This document shows, piece after piece, positions 1 to 8,780 of a stretch of DNA of 64,000 nucleotides. Position 1 is the first letter of the stretch. Every line of letters starts with the position of its first letter. The position numbers were made by a program, and so were the translations under genes. The DNA comes from Candidatus Zixiibacteriota bacterium (lineage in GTDB: Bacteria; Zixibacteria; MSB-5A5; GN15; FEB-12). Under the pieces are notes generated by a model. The model worked only from the letters and a program-made list of their open reading frames with translations. It was not told where the DNA came from and did not search any database. Location: assembly GCA_040753875.1 (NCBI GenBank), contig JBFMDV010000026.1, positions 59,579 to 123,578 of the forward strand, written 5' to 3'.

Positions 1-211
1 GCGTGTAGTAATTGACATTGTAGGCCGGGTCGACGGCAATATCCTTGTTGATAAGATCGATGGCCAAGGTCGTATCGCCGGCATCGAGGGCCTGTCTAAT
101 GGGGAGTTTGACATCCTGGGAGATCGCGGCCACAGTCAGAAGCAGCGCCGGCACGCAGGCCAGCCAAGTGGCGGGGCGATTCGAGCGAATTCGGTGCGTT
201 TTATCTTTCAT
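1..211 (-). CDS. N-terminal fragment of a secreted TPR-like protein (cut by window edge)
   Basis: Reading leftwards from an ATG whose first base is 211, an open frame of 70 codons runs off the window. Residues 1-32 look like a signal peptide: a basic start (MKDKTHRIR) followed by a hydrophobic stretch rich in Leu, Ala and Val. The part after it (ALDAGDTTLAIDLINKDIAVDP) has the small/large residue spacing of a tetratricopeptide helix pair, so an exported TPR protein is a fair guess. The product and true length cannot be determined because the rest lies outside the window. The ribosome site is weak (GGGAC about 8 nt before ATG). The next gene to the right is on the same strand, 46 nt away. Confidence 0.6.
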   Translation of the reverse strand, partial: MKDKTHRIRSNRPATWLACVPALLLTVAAISQDVKLPIRQALDAGDTTLAIDLINKDIAVDPAYNVNYYT

Positions 212-257
212 TTCTGTCCCAACAAAGACCATCAAGTTATGGTTCACTCAGTCAAAG

Positions 258-485
258 TCAAGCGCTAATTTCCTTCGGATGTATGCGCGTAGCACGAACA
301 TACGCCCACGACACACGGCGCCCCATCTGGCGAATCCAGAGTGCAAGAAAGACGATGCCGAGGCAGCCGAGTCCCAGCACAAGCGCCAGTGCCAGGATGT
401 CCCAGAACACGACTCCAAGGTAAGCGCATGCCGTCAGTTGCGAGATCGCCGATACCATATCCAGCCACCATATCAGTTTCGCCAT
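258..485 (-). CDS. Small hypothetical inner-membrane protein (75 aa)
   Basis: I do not recognise this protein. It has two hydrophobic segments, a weak one at about residues 4-25 and a strong one at about 27-50 (long Leu/Ala/Val run), followed by a basic tail (RQMGRRVSW, then further Arg and Lys), so a small helical-hairpin membrane protein with a cytoplasmic basic end is likely. The ATG is preceded by a purine-rich GGAAGAAGGAG tract, which supports translation. It lies between the truncated TPR-like gene and the TonB-C-like gene, all on the minus strand. It could be a short spurious frame, but the coherent hydropathy and ribosome site argue for a real gene. Confidence 0.5.
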   Translation of the reverse strand: MAKLIWWLDMVSAISQLTACAYLGVVFWDILALALVLGLGCLGIVFLALWIRQMGRRVSWAYVRATRIHPKEISA

Positions 486-730
486 CTCCTTCTTCCTTTC
501 ATTTATACTGACCAGTCGCCGGCTTCTTTCAGATTACCAATTACTATCAGCAGGCTGGACACGTGGTCACGCGAATATGGAGGTCATGGGGCATGCCTGC
601 CTGGCCAAGAACTTCGCAACTTTTTACAAGACAATTGGTTGGCTGTTGGTCGCGCGCCCCCTCGGAATGTCACTCGGCCGAAAAGCGCAGAAACTGCGGA
701 CATGGCTATGGGAAGTCATACGCGAAATGC

Positions 731-748
731 CCGACAACCAATTGTCGG
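731..748 (-). terminator. Short stem-loop behind the TonB-C-like gene
   Basis: CCGACAA and TTGTCGG form a 7-bp stem with a 4-nt loop, 22 nt past the stop codon of the minus-strand gene to its right. There is no U run after it, so intrinsic termination is uncertain; it may only be a 3'-end stabilising hairpin. Confidence 0.3.
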
Positions 749-770
749 ACAATATGATAGAATCTGGAAA

Positions 771-1928
771 CTACATTTCGGAGAACGGCATGAAGAGGTA
801 GTCGATTCGTATGGTCTTAACGCCTGATGGCCTGATTCTGGCAAGCCCGGAGTATTTGATCGGCGAACCATCGAACTTCTGCGCCGGATAAAAGCGCAAC
901 TGTCTGGCCAACGCCTGCGCGAATTCGAGCAGTTTTCCAGTGTATGGCTGAATCTGACGAAAGGTAGCCCGCCCCAAGGTGTCGATTTCAAAACGTACTG
1001 ACATGGAATCCATCGCCGGTACGATCCGCCCCCCCACAGAAAGCTCATCCGTCGAAGCGAGCCGTGGTATCGGGAGCGAGAGGAGGACATTGGTATCTAC
1101 GACCGTTCGCACTAACAGACGGCGCAGAAGAGGAATGGTGTCGGGGGCATCGGCTGACCAGGTCTGGGACGGATACGACAGCTCTGGGAAAAACGAGATA
1201 AGCACCAGACAGTCCGATCGCACGGGGGTGCCATCGACACGAGCAGGGTCATAGCGGGCGTAGTTCGCCGCTGACGCGATCTGCTGGGTGAATGCTGGAT
1301 AGGTCGAACGAACTGTTTCGATCTCTTCGGGGTGACCAAGGCTGTCGAGCGACACCCTCAGCAGGACGTATCGGTAGACCGCCGAAGTATCCCAGGGTTT
1401 CAGGTCGGCATGAAACCAGGGGAATGAAATGAGAGAAGGCGGATCGAATCCGTTTTGCCGAAGTGTTTCCAGATACAGATCGGGATGCGCCACCTGCCCG
1501 GTCGAATCAACCGGATAGAGAACGATAGGAAACGGAACACGTGGCTGCACACGAATCCCGATGGACAGGTTCTGGGCTTTCTGAATGCCGGAGACAAGCC
1601 CAGGGGCAAAATCGAGTTGGCGGAAATAGTCGTTGAAAGTTGCTACGAGGGCAGAATCGGCGCTGTCACGAGCAATCGGAGGGAAAACGCACCCGGAACT
1701 GTCGACTGGAAGAATTGCCGGCAGGATGCGCTCGATGGTAGGCGGCTGCGCCGGTTTCCGGGCAAAGTAGACCTCTTGATTGATGGGATACGCGAGAATA
1801 CATCCCCGATAATCAACCCGGGAAGCCGCTGCCGGTGGCGTGCAGAGTGCGAGCAGGGCGAGACTAAGACCTGGTTGAGCGCAAAGACGGAAAAGGGCCA
1901 TCGATGCGTTGACGATTCGTAATGACAT
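771..1928 (-). CDS. Secreted protein with repeated TonB C-terminal-like modules
   Basis: Taking the Met at 1928, residues 1-35 form a signal peptide ending near TPPAAAS. Two segments match the TonB C-terminal fold pattern: residues about 184-248 (TVRSTYPAF, then YDPARVDGTPV, then a hydrophobic strand) and about 306-368 (LRFYPAQKFDGSPI). A third, weaker copy sits near residues 90-140 (LDFAPGLVSGIQ). Real TonB has one such domain after a membrane anchor and a Pro-rich spanner; here there is neither, so this is probably a periplasmic protein built from TonB-C-like repeats rather than an energy transducer. An in-frame Met 24 codons upstream exists, but the signal peptide fits the internal start. 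No good ribosome site is seen. Confidence 0.65.
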   Translation of the reverse strand: MSLRIVNASMALFRLCAQPGLSLALLALCTPPAAASRVDYRGCILAYPINQEVYFARKPAQPPTIERILPAILPVDSSGCVFPPIARDSADSALVATFNDYFRQLDFAPGLVSGIQKAQNLSIGIRVQPRVPFPIVLYPVDSTGQVAHPDLYLETLRQNGFDPPSLISFPWFHADLKPWDTSAVYRYVLLRVSLDSLGHPEEIETVRSTYPAFTQQIASAANYARYDPARVDGTPVRSDCLVLISFFPELSYPSQTWSADAPDTIPLLRRLLVRTVVDTNVLLSLPIPRLASTDELSVGGRIVPAMDSMSVRFEIDTLGRATFRQIQPYTGKLLEFAQALARQLRFYPAQKFDGSPIKYSGLARIRPSGVKTIRIDYLFMPFSEM

Positions 1929-2018
1929 GTATCCAGTATGAACGTTTTTCACAGGTTGCAGCGACCAATAGTACCGATTATACTCGACCGGATGCCACAC
2001 TCAAAGGATTTTTGATCG

Positions 2019-3539
2019 ATGGGATTCTGGCGGCAACTCATCCGCAACGCCACCGCGTTCTGGGGAAGTCTGGCTGTAAGAACCGTCGTCGCGTTCTTCT
2101 TCACTCCGTTTATTGCGGCCAGTTTGGGTAGCGCCGTCTATGGCCTGTGGGTCGTCATCTTCCAAACCATCACCTATTGTACGCTCTTCGATTTTGGTCT
2201 CGAAAAAGCGCTCACACGTTTCATCGGGTGGTCGGAGTCCGTCTCTGACTACCGTGAGACGAATCGAATACTCAATTCTGCCTTCATACTGTACGGCACC
2301 GCCGGGTTTCTGGTGCTGGTGGTCACGCCGATCCTGGTGCAGTTGGTCATACGGTCGATTGCGATGTCAGTGCCCGGGGCAGGAGAGCAACCCGTATACG
2401 CATTCTACATAATCGGAGCTTACCTAGCTGTGCGGTTCTGGTTGACCCCGTTTGCCGGGTCACTCGGCGGCTTTCAGCGGTTTGATATCGCGAATGGGCT
2501 TGAGATCGGCGAGGAGCTTATCCGCACGCTCCTCATGGTCGCGGCGCTCATCGCCGGCTTTGGCCTGGTGGCACTGGCCTCGATCATCTTTGGCGCGAGT
2601 CTGATCCGGCAGGTGGCGGCTATCGTGTGGCTTAGGCGTATTCGTCCCCATACGCGGCTTGACCTGCATCTGGCCGATCGCCGCACCGCCAGAAATCTGG
2701 TGGATTACTCCGCTATCGCCTTTGGTATTTCGATTGCGTGGCTGGTGATATTTAACACCGATTCGATTCTCCTCGGTCTGTTGCTCGGTCCGGCGGCAGC
2801 CGGCGTCTACGCCCCGGGCGCTCAGATGATGCTATACCTTCGGCAGATCGTCAACGCGGTCGGCAATCCACTCATGCCGGCGATCTCGCAGCTCGAAGGT
2901 CGGAGACAAGACGAAAAGATCCGCCAGGTCTATTTTCGTATCAGCGGGTACATGACGTTCGCGGCGGTGTTCGCGTGTGCCGGCGTAGTGTTGTATGCGC
3001 ACCCGTTCGTGCGTCTGTGGTTGCCACAGGAATTTGCGGCCAGCGGGTCTGTCATGGTTGTTCTGGCGGCAGGTTCGGCGTTTTACCTTCCTCATATCAT
3101 CGGCAACGCCATGCTGTTCGGCCTTGGCAGACACAAGTTCCTGTTCTATACCCTGGCGTTCGAGGGGAGTCTCAAGCTCGCTCTATCGTTCGTGCTGATT
3201 CCACGGTACGGCGTGACGGGAATGGCGCTCGCCGCGGCCGTCCCGCAAGTCGTGACCTATGTTGCGTTCTTCCCCTGGATGATGTCCCGCCAACTTGCTT
3301 TTCCGCTCCGGCACCTGGCAGTTTCAATGATCCGCAGCGGTTCGCTGGCTTTGCTTGTGTCGGTGCCGACGGCACTTATCCTGCGATATCTCCTTGGCGT
3401 TCAGAATTGGTTCGATTTCGGGTTGAACGTCGGCGTGGTCACCGCCGTTGCCCTTGTCGCCGCGTGGTACGTGCTCATAGACAAGCCCGACAGGGAGCGG
3501 CTGACGGCTTATCTACGCGGCGCCTTCCCCAGATCGTAG
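2019..3539 (+). CDS. Polysaccharide flippase of the MOP superfamily (Wzx-like)
   Basis: The 506-residue product has 12-14 predicted membrane helices spread evenly along its length and the N-terminal features of oligosaccharide flippases: an early helix with a conserved Leu-Gly turn (AASLGSAVYGLWVV) and a FDFGLEKALTR segment after helix two. Such proteins move lipid-linked sugar units across the inner membrane for O-antigen, capsule or exopolysaccharide assembly. The gene stands alone on the plus strand, divergent from the TonB-C-like gene with 90 nt between, and no glycosyltransferase cluster surrounds it, so its substrate is unknown. It converges on the E1 dehydrogenase gene. Confidence 0.85.
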   Translation: MGFWRQLIRNATAFWGSLAVRTVVAFFFTPFIAASLGSAVYGLWVVIFQTITYCTLFDFGLEKALTRFIGWSESVSDYRETNRILNSAFILYGTAGFLVLVVTPILVQLVIRSIAMSVPGAGEQPVYAFYIIGAYLAVRFWLTPFAGSLGGFQRFDIANGLEIGEELIRTLLMVAALIAGFGLVALASIIFGASLIRQVAAIVWLRRIRPHTRLDLHLADRRTARNLVDYSAIAFGISIAWLVIFNTDSILLGLLLGPAAAGVYAPGAQMMLYLRQIVNAVGNPLMPAISQLEGRRQDEKIRQVYFRISGYMTFAAVFACAGVVLYAHPFVRLWLPQEFAASGSVMVVLAAGSAFYLPHIIGNAMLFGLGRHKFLFYTLAFEGSLKLALSFVLIPRYGVTGMALAAAVPQVVTYVAFFPWMMSRQLAFPLRHLAVSMIRSGSLALLVSVPTALILRYLLGVQNWFDFGLNVGVVTAVALVAAWYVLIDKPDRERLTAYLRGAFPRS

Positions 3540-3555
3540 TCTACGTGCCACGGTC

Positions 3556-3587
3556 AAAAAAAAGCCGGCCGTGGAAGTCCGGCCGGC
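3556..3587 (-). terminator. Rho-independent terminator of the E1 dehydrogenase gene
   Basis: On the minus strand an 8-bp perfect stem (GCCGGCCG with CGGCCGGC, 8-nt loop) is followed at once by eight T residues. It lies 24 nt past the stop codon of the minus-strand E1 gene. Confidence 0.9.
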
Positions 3588-3610
3588 GGCAAGTTCAAAC
3601 GAGAGTTGGC

Positions 3611-5905
3611 TCAGTATCGATCGTGGATGTCTTCTACAGCCGCTACGATCTTGTCGACATTCGGCAGGCAGGCGGCATCGCCATCCATGCCGTAGGCTAC
3701 GCGAGAGTCGATTGCCGTCACCAGCTTGACCGGGGCCTCGAGATGGAACAGCCCTTCGCCACCAGTGATAATTGCCGATATGGTGGCCGCAGCGCCACCC
3801 GGGAAACGGTCTTCCGTGATCACGATCACTTTGCCGCAATCTTTGGCGGTCTGAACAATAGCTTCTTCATCGATCGGTTTCACGGTGCGAAGATCGACTA
3901 TGCGGACGTGAATACCGCGTTCCTTGAGGATCTCCGCCGCCTTGCGGCACATCTGGAAAGTGGCGCCATAGGTGATAATGCCGACATCCGTATGCTCAGG
4001 GTAGTAAACCTTGGCTACGCCGAAGGGAATAAGCTCGTCAATGTCCGGTACGGATGCCTCCATGGGGACCCCCTCCCAGTCGCGGCGATTATAGAGTGCG
4101 ACCGATTCGCAGAAGAGCACCGGGTTGTCGGTCGCCCAGGCGGTTTTAAGCAGCCCGGCAGCGTCGTAGGCATTCGACGGTGCAGCGATGAGCAGACCCG
4201 GGATATTCATCCAAGTACCGAGGTTTCCTTCGGAATGCCAGAACGCTCCCGCACCCTGCTTATAGCCGCCATACGTGGTGCGAATCACCATCGGCATCGT
4301 GAAGAGGCCGCCGGAACGCTGATAGGTCGTGGCGATACGATCTTTGAGCACCTGATATGCGGGTGACATGTAATCCAGAAACTGGATCTCCGGCATAGGT
4401 CGTCTACCCTGATAGCAGTGTCCCGCCGCACGCCCCAGAATCCCCACTTCATCGAGCGGGGTGTTGAAACAGCGGTGATTGCCGAACTCGCGTTGGAGAT
4501 TCTTACTCACCAGAAAAACGCCCCCCTTCCCTTTCAGCTTGGCCTGTTTTTCTTTTTCCTCGATCATGTGGCCACTGAAATCGGCGACATCCTCGCCAAA
4601 CATGAGAACATCCTCGGTCAGATGGAACAGGTCGAACAGGGTGTAGTTGATGGCAAAGCGCATGGTCATGGGGCCGACATGTTCGGGCAGCTCAGGCGTG
4701 GTGAAATATCCCTTCTCATGATACTCCCGGAACTTCTCCGCGCGGTCGAATCGGCAGGCCTGCCGATATTTCTTCCAGGTTTCCCTGGCCTGCTCAAAGT
4801 CATAGTGATAGACGAGATTCTTGACAGCCTCGGTAGTTTTCGGCTGAAACGTGGCCACCGCCTCAGTTGAAAGCTCGGTGATCTTCTTGTCGAGCTCGTC
4901 CCAAATTTCGGCGATCTCTTTGGGTGTGATAACACCGTCTTCGATAAACGCATTGGATGTTTTGAGAATGCAGTCGTTGTAGGTATGCCAGTCCTGTTCC
5001 ACTGGATCCATATAGAACGACTGGTCGTCCGAACCGGAGTGCGACCCTTCACGGGTGACCCGGATGTTCATGAGGACCGGACCCTTGCCGGACCGGGCAT
5101 AATCCACGGCCTCGGCTGCCTTGGCGAGCGCATCCTTGACATCGGTCCCGTCGACATGAAGAATTTTCAGGCCGAAACGCTGGTACCCCTCGAAGGGTGT
5201 CGTGGGATCCCCTTCGGGAAACTGCTCTTCGACCGAGACCGAAATAGCCCACCCGCAGTTGTAGATTGCGTACACCGCTTTGGATTTGTAAAAGACGGAA
5301 TAAAATACGGCACGGGCGAACTCGGCCTCGGAGGTTGATCCCTCACCGATGCAGCACAGCGTGACGGCATCTGCGGGATACCGCCCGCCCGGATACTGTG
5401 AGAGCTGCGAGATAGGCACCGGATGTCCGATCGCCTCGGCGATACCGGCCGCTTCGATCGCATGTGACCCGGTCGGTGACGCCTGCGGGATGATCGCCAA
5501 ATCGGGATAGCCCGGATGGGCCGGAATCTGCTGGCCCTTGTTGGGGGCGCGATAGTCTCCGATGGCCTCAAGCATTTTGTCCCATAAGGACGACCCGCGG
5601 TGAATATCAAACGCCTTGTTGCGATAATAGCCGACGAACGGGTCGTTGGGGCGAAGATTTTCGGCGAACGCGACATCCATGAGTTCCTTGCCGCCGCAGC
5701 CGATGAAGAACCGGTTGTACCCTTTCCGCAGGAGCAGTTTTTCCTCGCGCTCGACGCGTCGGGCGGTGAGCATCGTGCGCAGCATGCGCTTCAATTCGGC
5801 CGGGGTCTTGCCGGAGTACCCTTCCAACGGCTGATTGTCTTTAGCACGGCTCGGCAGTTTGCCGTCATAGTGTTTTAACTTGTCTATAAGTGCCAGGACT
5901 TCCAA
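3611..5905 (-). CDS. 2-oxoacid dehydrogenase E1, alpha and beta fused in one chain
   Basis: At 764 residues this is an alpha-beta fusion of thiamine-diphosphate E1 of the branched-chain/pyruvate dehydrogenase type. Residues about 30-370 are the alpha part, with the cofactor motif beginning GEGSTSEAEF and ending NCGWAIS (most relatives have Asn-Asn there). Residues about 420-760 are the beta part, with FGEDVADF, TPLDEVGILG and LRTVKPIDEEAI. It would decarboxylate a 2-oxoacid and pass the acyl group to a lipoyl E2, but no E2 or E3 gene is in the window. The start is a TTG preceded by GCAGGAGG at 7 nt, which fits well. Monocistronic, with its own terminator. Substrate (branched-chain acids or pyruvate) cannot be fixed from sequence alone. 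Confidence 0.88.
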   Translation of the reverse strand: MEVLALIDKLKHYDGKLPSRAKDNQPLEGYSGKTPAELKRMLRTMLTARRVEREEKLLLRKGYNRFFIGCGGKELMDVAFAENLRPNDPFVGYYRNKAFDIHRGSSLWDKMLEAIGDYRAPNKGQQIPAHPGYPDLAIIPQASPTGSHAIEAAGIAEAIGHPVPISQLSQYPGGRYPADAVTLCCIGEGSTSEAEFARAVFYSVFYKSKAVYAIYNCGWAISVSVEEQFPEGDPTTPFEGYQRFGLKILHVDGTDVKDALAKAAEAVDYARSGKGPVLMNIRVTREGSHSGSDDQSFYMDPVEQDWHTYNDCILKTSNAFIEDGVITPKEIAEIWDELDKKITELSTEAVATFQPKTTEAVKNLVYHYDFEQARETWKKYRQACRFDRAEKFREYHEKGYFTTPELPEHVGPMTMRFAINYTLFDLFHLTEDVLMFGEDVADFSGHMIEEKEKQAKLKGKGGVFLVSKNLQREFGNHRCFNTPLDEVGILGRAAGHCYQGRRPMPEIQFLDYMSPAYQVLKDRIATTYQRSGGLFTMPMVIRTTYGGYKQGAGAFWHSEGNLGTWMNIPGLLIAAPSNAYDAAGLLKTAWATDNPVLFCESVALYNRRDWEGVPMEASVPDIDELIPFGVAKVYYPEHTDVGIITYGATFQMCRKAAEILKERGIHVRIVDLRTVKPIDEEAIVQTAKDCGKVIVITEDRFPGGAAATISAIITGGEGLFHLEAPVKLVTAIDSRVAYGMDGDAACLPNVDKIVAAVEDIHDRY

Positions 5906-6135
5906 CGAACTACCTCCTGCGGGCCGGATGCACCGACCATCGTACTATATATGGACCGTCATTCTTGACTATAACAGAAGCCTATCGGAAAGGCTCCCGC
6001 AAAGATATAGGCAACCCCGAAAAAAAGGCAATCCGATTTTTGGGCCGCGCGAGCGCCTTTTTTCACTTGTCGGATCGTCATATCGGCGGCAGATTGCCTT
6101 AGTTATCATACGGTTAGAGAGACGTGAGGAACCCA

Positions 6136-8157
6136 ATGTACCATACCAAAACCAGAGGGCATGTGCGAAAACCGCTCGAAGCCAAGGACCTGTTCAAACT
6201 TCAGATCATGACCTCAATCACTATATCGCCGGATGAACGACGCGTTGCCTACACGGTTGAGAGGATCGATGCCGAAGAGAACAAGTACTACTGCAACCTG
6301 TTCGTCCGTGACATTGTGAACAAATCGGACCGGCAGTTTACGTTCGGGAAGCAACAAGACGGCAAGCCGTCCTGGTCACCCGATGGCAGCACACTGGCAT
6401 TTGTCTCCACTCGGGAGAAAAAGACCGGCATCTACCTCATGCCGGCCGCCGGCGGGGCCGAGAACAAGCTGATCGAACTCGACGCCACCATTGGGGAGCT
6501 GCTGTGGAGTCCCGACGGTCGCACGCTCATTTTTCCTCTGCGGTACAAAGATTCCCACTTCATCGCCGACGAGAAGAAAAAGACCGAGCCGCCGGTGTAC
6601 CGTCATGTTACCCGGCTGCTTTACCGGTTGGACGGGGTCGGATTCCTGCCGAAAGACAAGTTCCAGTTATACGCGCTCGAAGTTGCCACCGCAAAGCTGA
6701 GACGTATCACCAGTGGTAACCGGGACAACCACTCCCCTGCCCTGTCGCCCGATGGCAAATGGGTGGTTTATGTTTCCAACCGGTCAAAAGACCCGGACCT
6801 CGAAAGCCTTCGCGACGATCTGTTCGTCATACCGTTCAAAGGAGGAAAGGAGCGGCTGATCCCCACACCGGCGGGGCCAAAAGGGTCGCCTCGCTTCTCA
6901 CCTGACGGAAAGCTGATCGCGTATATCGGTCATGCGAATCCACGAGATCCGTGGGGTGTCACCAACCACCATGTCTGGCTGGTGGGTCTGAACGGCACCC
7001 CCAGGGCGCATGACCTGATGCCGAAATTCGACCGCATGGTGTACGACCAATCGATCGGGGACCTTGAGGACGTGCACGAACGGCTGCTTCTGGAATGGTC
7101 ACGCGATGGGAAGCGGTTGTTCTTCCTGTCATCAGACACCGGCACGACCAACTTCTATTACATTCCCAGGGCAGGCGGCAGGCCGACCCGGATATTCAAG
7201 GGGAAATGCCATATCAAGAGCTTCAGTGTCGGCAACTACACTGAAACCGCCGCACTCCTGTACGCTGATCTGGAAACACCGTGTGACCTGGTGACCTGCC
7301 CCACCGTTTACGGAGGAGAGAAGCGGATGATGGAACACACCCGGCTAAACCGGTTCCTGCGTACCGAACGGAAGCTAGGACGGACGCGGGAGGTACTGTT
7401 CCAGTCATTCGATGGCACTGAAGTGCAGGGATGGCTCGTCACACCTCCGAATTTCAAACCGGGTCGCAAGTACCCATCGATCCTTGAGATCCATGGTGGC
7501 CCCCGAGTTCAGTATGCGTTCACGTTTTTCCATGAGATGCAGTTCCTTGCGGCCCAGGGCTACGTGGTGTTCTACACCAATCCGCGAGGTGGTTCCGGTC
7601 GAGGCGAGACCTGGGCAGACGCTATTTCCGGCGGGTGGGGGGACCTTGACTACAAAGACTGCATGGCGGCGGCCAACTGGCTGGAGAAACAGAGCTTCAT
7701 CAACAAGAAGCGCATGGGGGTTACCGGCGGCTCTTATGGTGGCTATATGGCCAACTGGATAGTTGGACACACCGACCGTTTCAAAGCAGCCGTCACACAG
7801 CGATCGGTTGTGGAGTTGTTGTCCTTTTTCGGGTCATCAGACATCGGATGGTCCTTGGAACGAGAATTTGGCGGCTGGCCGTGGAAAAACAAAGAGAACT
7901 ACGAACACTCCTCACCGATCAACTACTGTCACCGGGTGAAAACACCCCTTTTGATCCTGCACAATGAGCGCGACCACCGCTGTAACATCGAACAGGCAGA
8001 GCAACTGTTCACCCGACTCAAGGTGCTTGGTAAAACCGTCGAGATGGTACGATTTCCGGACGAATTTCACGGGCTGTCGCGCCACGGCCGACCGGACCGG
8101 AGGATCGCGCGCCTCGAGTGGATGCTGAAGTGGTTTGACCGGTATCTGAAGAGATAA
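6136..8157 (+). CDS. S9 family serine peptidase (acylaminoacyl/prolyl oligopeptidase type)
   Basis: The 673-residue protein has an N-terminal beta-propeller with WD40/PD40-like repeats (several blades carrying SPDG or SPDGK turns) and a C-terminal alpha/beta-hydrolase domain. The nucleophile motif GGSYGGYMANW puts the catalytic Ser at residue 533; an Asp in NERDHRC and a His in FPDEFHGLS complete the triad. No signal peptide is visible, so it is probably a cytoplasmic peptidase acting on short or N-acylated peptides. An upstream GTG at 6124 is also in frame, but the ATG at 6136 has GAGGA at a good distance. Divergent from the E1 gene over 230 nt, which must hold both promoters. Confidence 0.9.
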   Translation: MYHTKTRGHVRKPLEAKDLFKLQIMTSITISPDERRVAYTVERIDAEENKYYCNLFVRDIVNKSDRQFTFGKQQDGKPSWSPDGSTLAFVSTREKKTGIYLMPAAGGAENKLIELDATIGELLWSPDGRTLIFPLRYKDSHFIADEKKKTEPPVYRHVTRLLYRLDGVGFLPKDKFQLYALEVATAKLRRITSGNRDNHSPALSPDGKWVVYVSNRSKDPDLESLRDDLFVIPFKGGKERLIPTPAGPKGSPRFSPDGKLIAYIGHANPRDPWGVTNHHVWLVGLNGTPRAHDLMPKFDRMVYDQSIGDLEDVHERLLLEWSRDGKRLFFLSSDTGTTNFYYIPRAGGRPTRIFKGKCHIKSFSVGNYTETAALLYADLETPCDLVTCPTVYGGEKRMMEHTRLNRFLRTERKLGRTREVLFQSFDGTEVQGWLVTPPNFKPGRKYPSILEIHGGPRVQYAFTFFHEMQFLAAQGYVVFYTNPRGGSGRGETWADAISGGWGDLDYKDCMAAANWLEKQSFINKKRMGVTGGSYGGYMANWIVGHTDRFKAAVTQRSVVELLSFFGSSDIGWSLEREFGGWPWKNKENYEHSSPINYCHRVKTPLLILHNERDHRCNIEQAEQLFTRLKVLGKTVEMVRFPDEFHGLSRHGRPDRRIARLEWMLKWFDRYLKR

Positions 8158-8165
8158 CGCAGCAC

Positions 8166-8186
8166 AGGGAGCCGTTCAGGCTCCCT
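8166..8186 (+). terminator. Hairpin between convergent genes (likely S9 peptidase terminator)
   Basis: AGGGAGCC and GGCTCCCT make a perfect 8-bp stem with a 5-nt loop, 8 nt past the peptidase stop codon. Only a short TCTT follows on the plus strand. The right arm doubles as the last codons of the convergent STAS-like gene and the loop holds its stop codon. Confidence 0.55.
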
Positions 8187-8589
8187 TCTTCGTCTTGCCG
8201 ATCCAGTTCTCTTTCAGGTACTGCTCGGCCTCTGCCACGGTACGGAAAATAAGTGATATTTCCTTGGTACCCCCAGCTTCGAACATTTGGTTCAACTGGC
8301 GAAACGTACTGGGGTTGTTGAGGACATAGATCGACAGGACGCCGTTATGCTGCCGAGACCACTCCATGTGTTCGCCGATAACATCGACAACGTCAGGAAA
8401 CGATGTTTTCCAGTTGCTGAGGTCGATCAGTTTGGCCCAGGGTTTGTTGATGATAGGCGCCACCTCGACCTTAAAGTCCTCGTGGTAGCTCCGCGCCGTC
8501 TCCCCTTTCCAGATACCGTGCACCTTGGCATAGATGATGCGATTCTTCTTGTCGAGATTGAAGGAATATTCCAGACTCCAGCTTGCCAT
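8176..8589 (-). CDS. STAS/SpoIIAA-like protein
   Basis: A 137-residue soluble protein. The pattern of an opening beta pair (IIYAKVHGIWKGETA), a helix with acidic residues, a central strand (AKLIDLSNW), and a final helix after an FRTVAEAEQYL segment is like the SpoIIAA/STAS-like proteins that bind lipids or act as anti-sigma antagonists in bacteria. The Ser phosphorylated in true SpoIIAA is not evident. The start at 8589 (MASWSLEYSF) has GAGGG 9 nt upstream; a longer frame starting 13 codons earlier adds only an unstructured piece. No partner kinase or sigma factor is nearby, so the role is unknown. Confidence 0.6.
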   Translation of the reverse strand: MASWSLEYSFNLDKKNRIIYAKVHGIWKGETARSYHEDFKVEVAPIINKPWAKLIDLSNWKTSFPDVVDVIGEHMEWSRQHNGVLSIYVLNNPSTFRQLNQMFEAGGTKEISLIFRTVAEAEQYLKENWIGKTKKGA

Positions 8590-8780
8590 GGTAAGCAACC
8601 CTCTTGCGTTACGGACCGTGACACGCACTCACGGCGTGTTGTCTTTTCGCGAAAGAAGCCCGGAACTCGTGAGGAAAGGCTTCCCGCGTGGGTCTCACCT
8701 TTCCCGCCCGGAGAGATGTCACGTGATGCACTTATGGTAACGCACCAACAACGTAAGAGCAAGCAAAAACTGCTGATTCC

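Noticed and set aside
45..827. 260-codon plus-strand open frame
   Set aside because: Overlaps the better-supported TPR-like and small membrane protein frames on the other strand and has no domain, signal or consistent composition.
2975..4366. 463-codon plus-strand open frame
   Set aside because: Runs through the end of the flippase in another frame and then antisense to the E1 beta region; Arg-rich with no family pattern.
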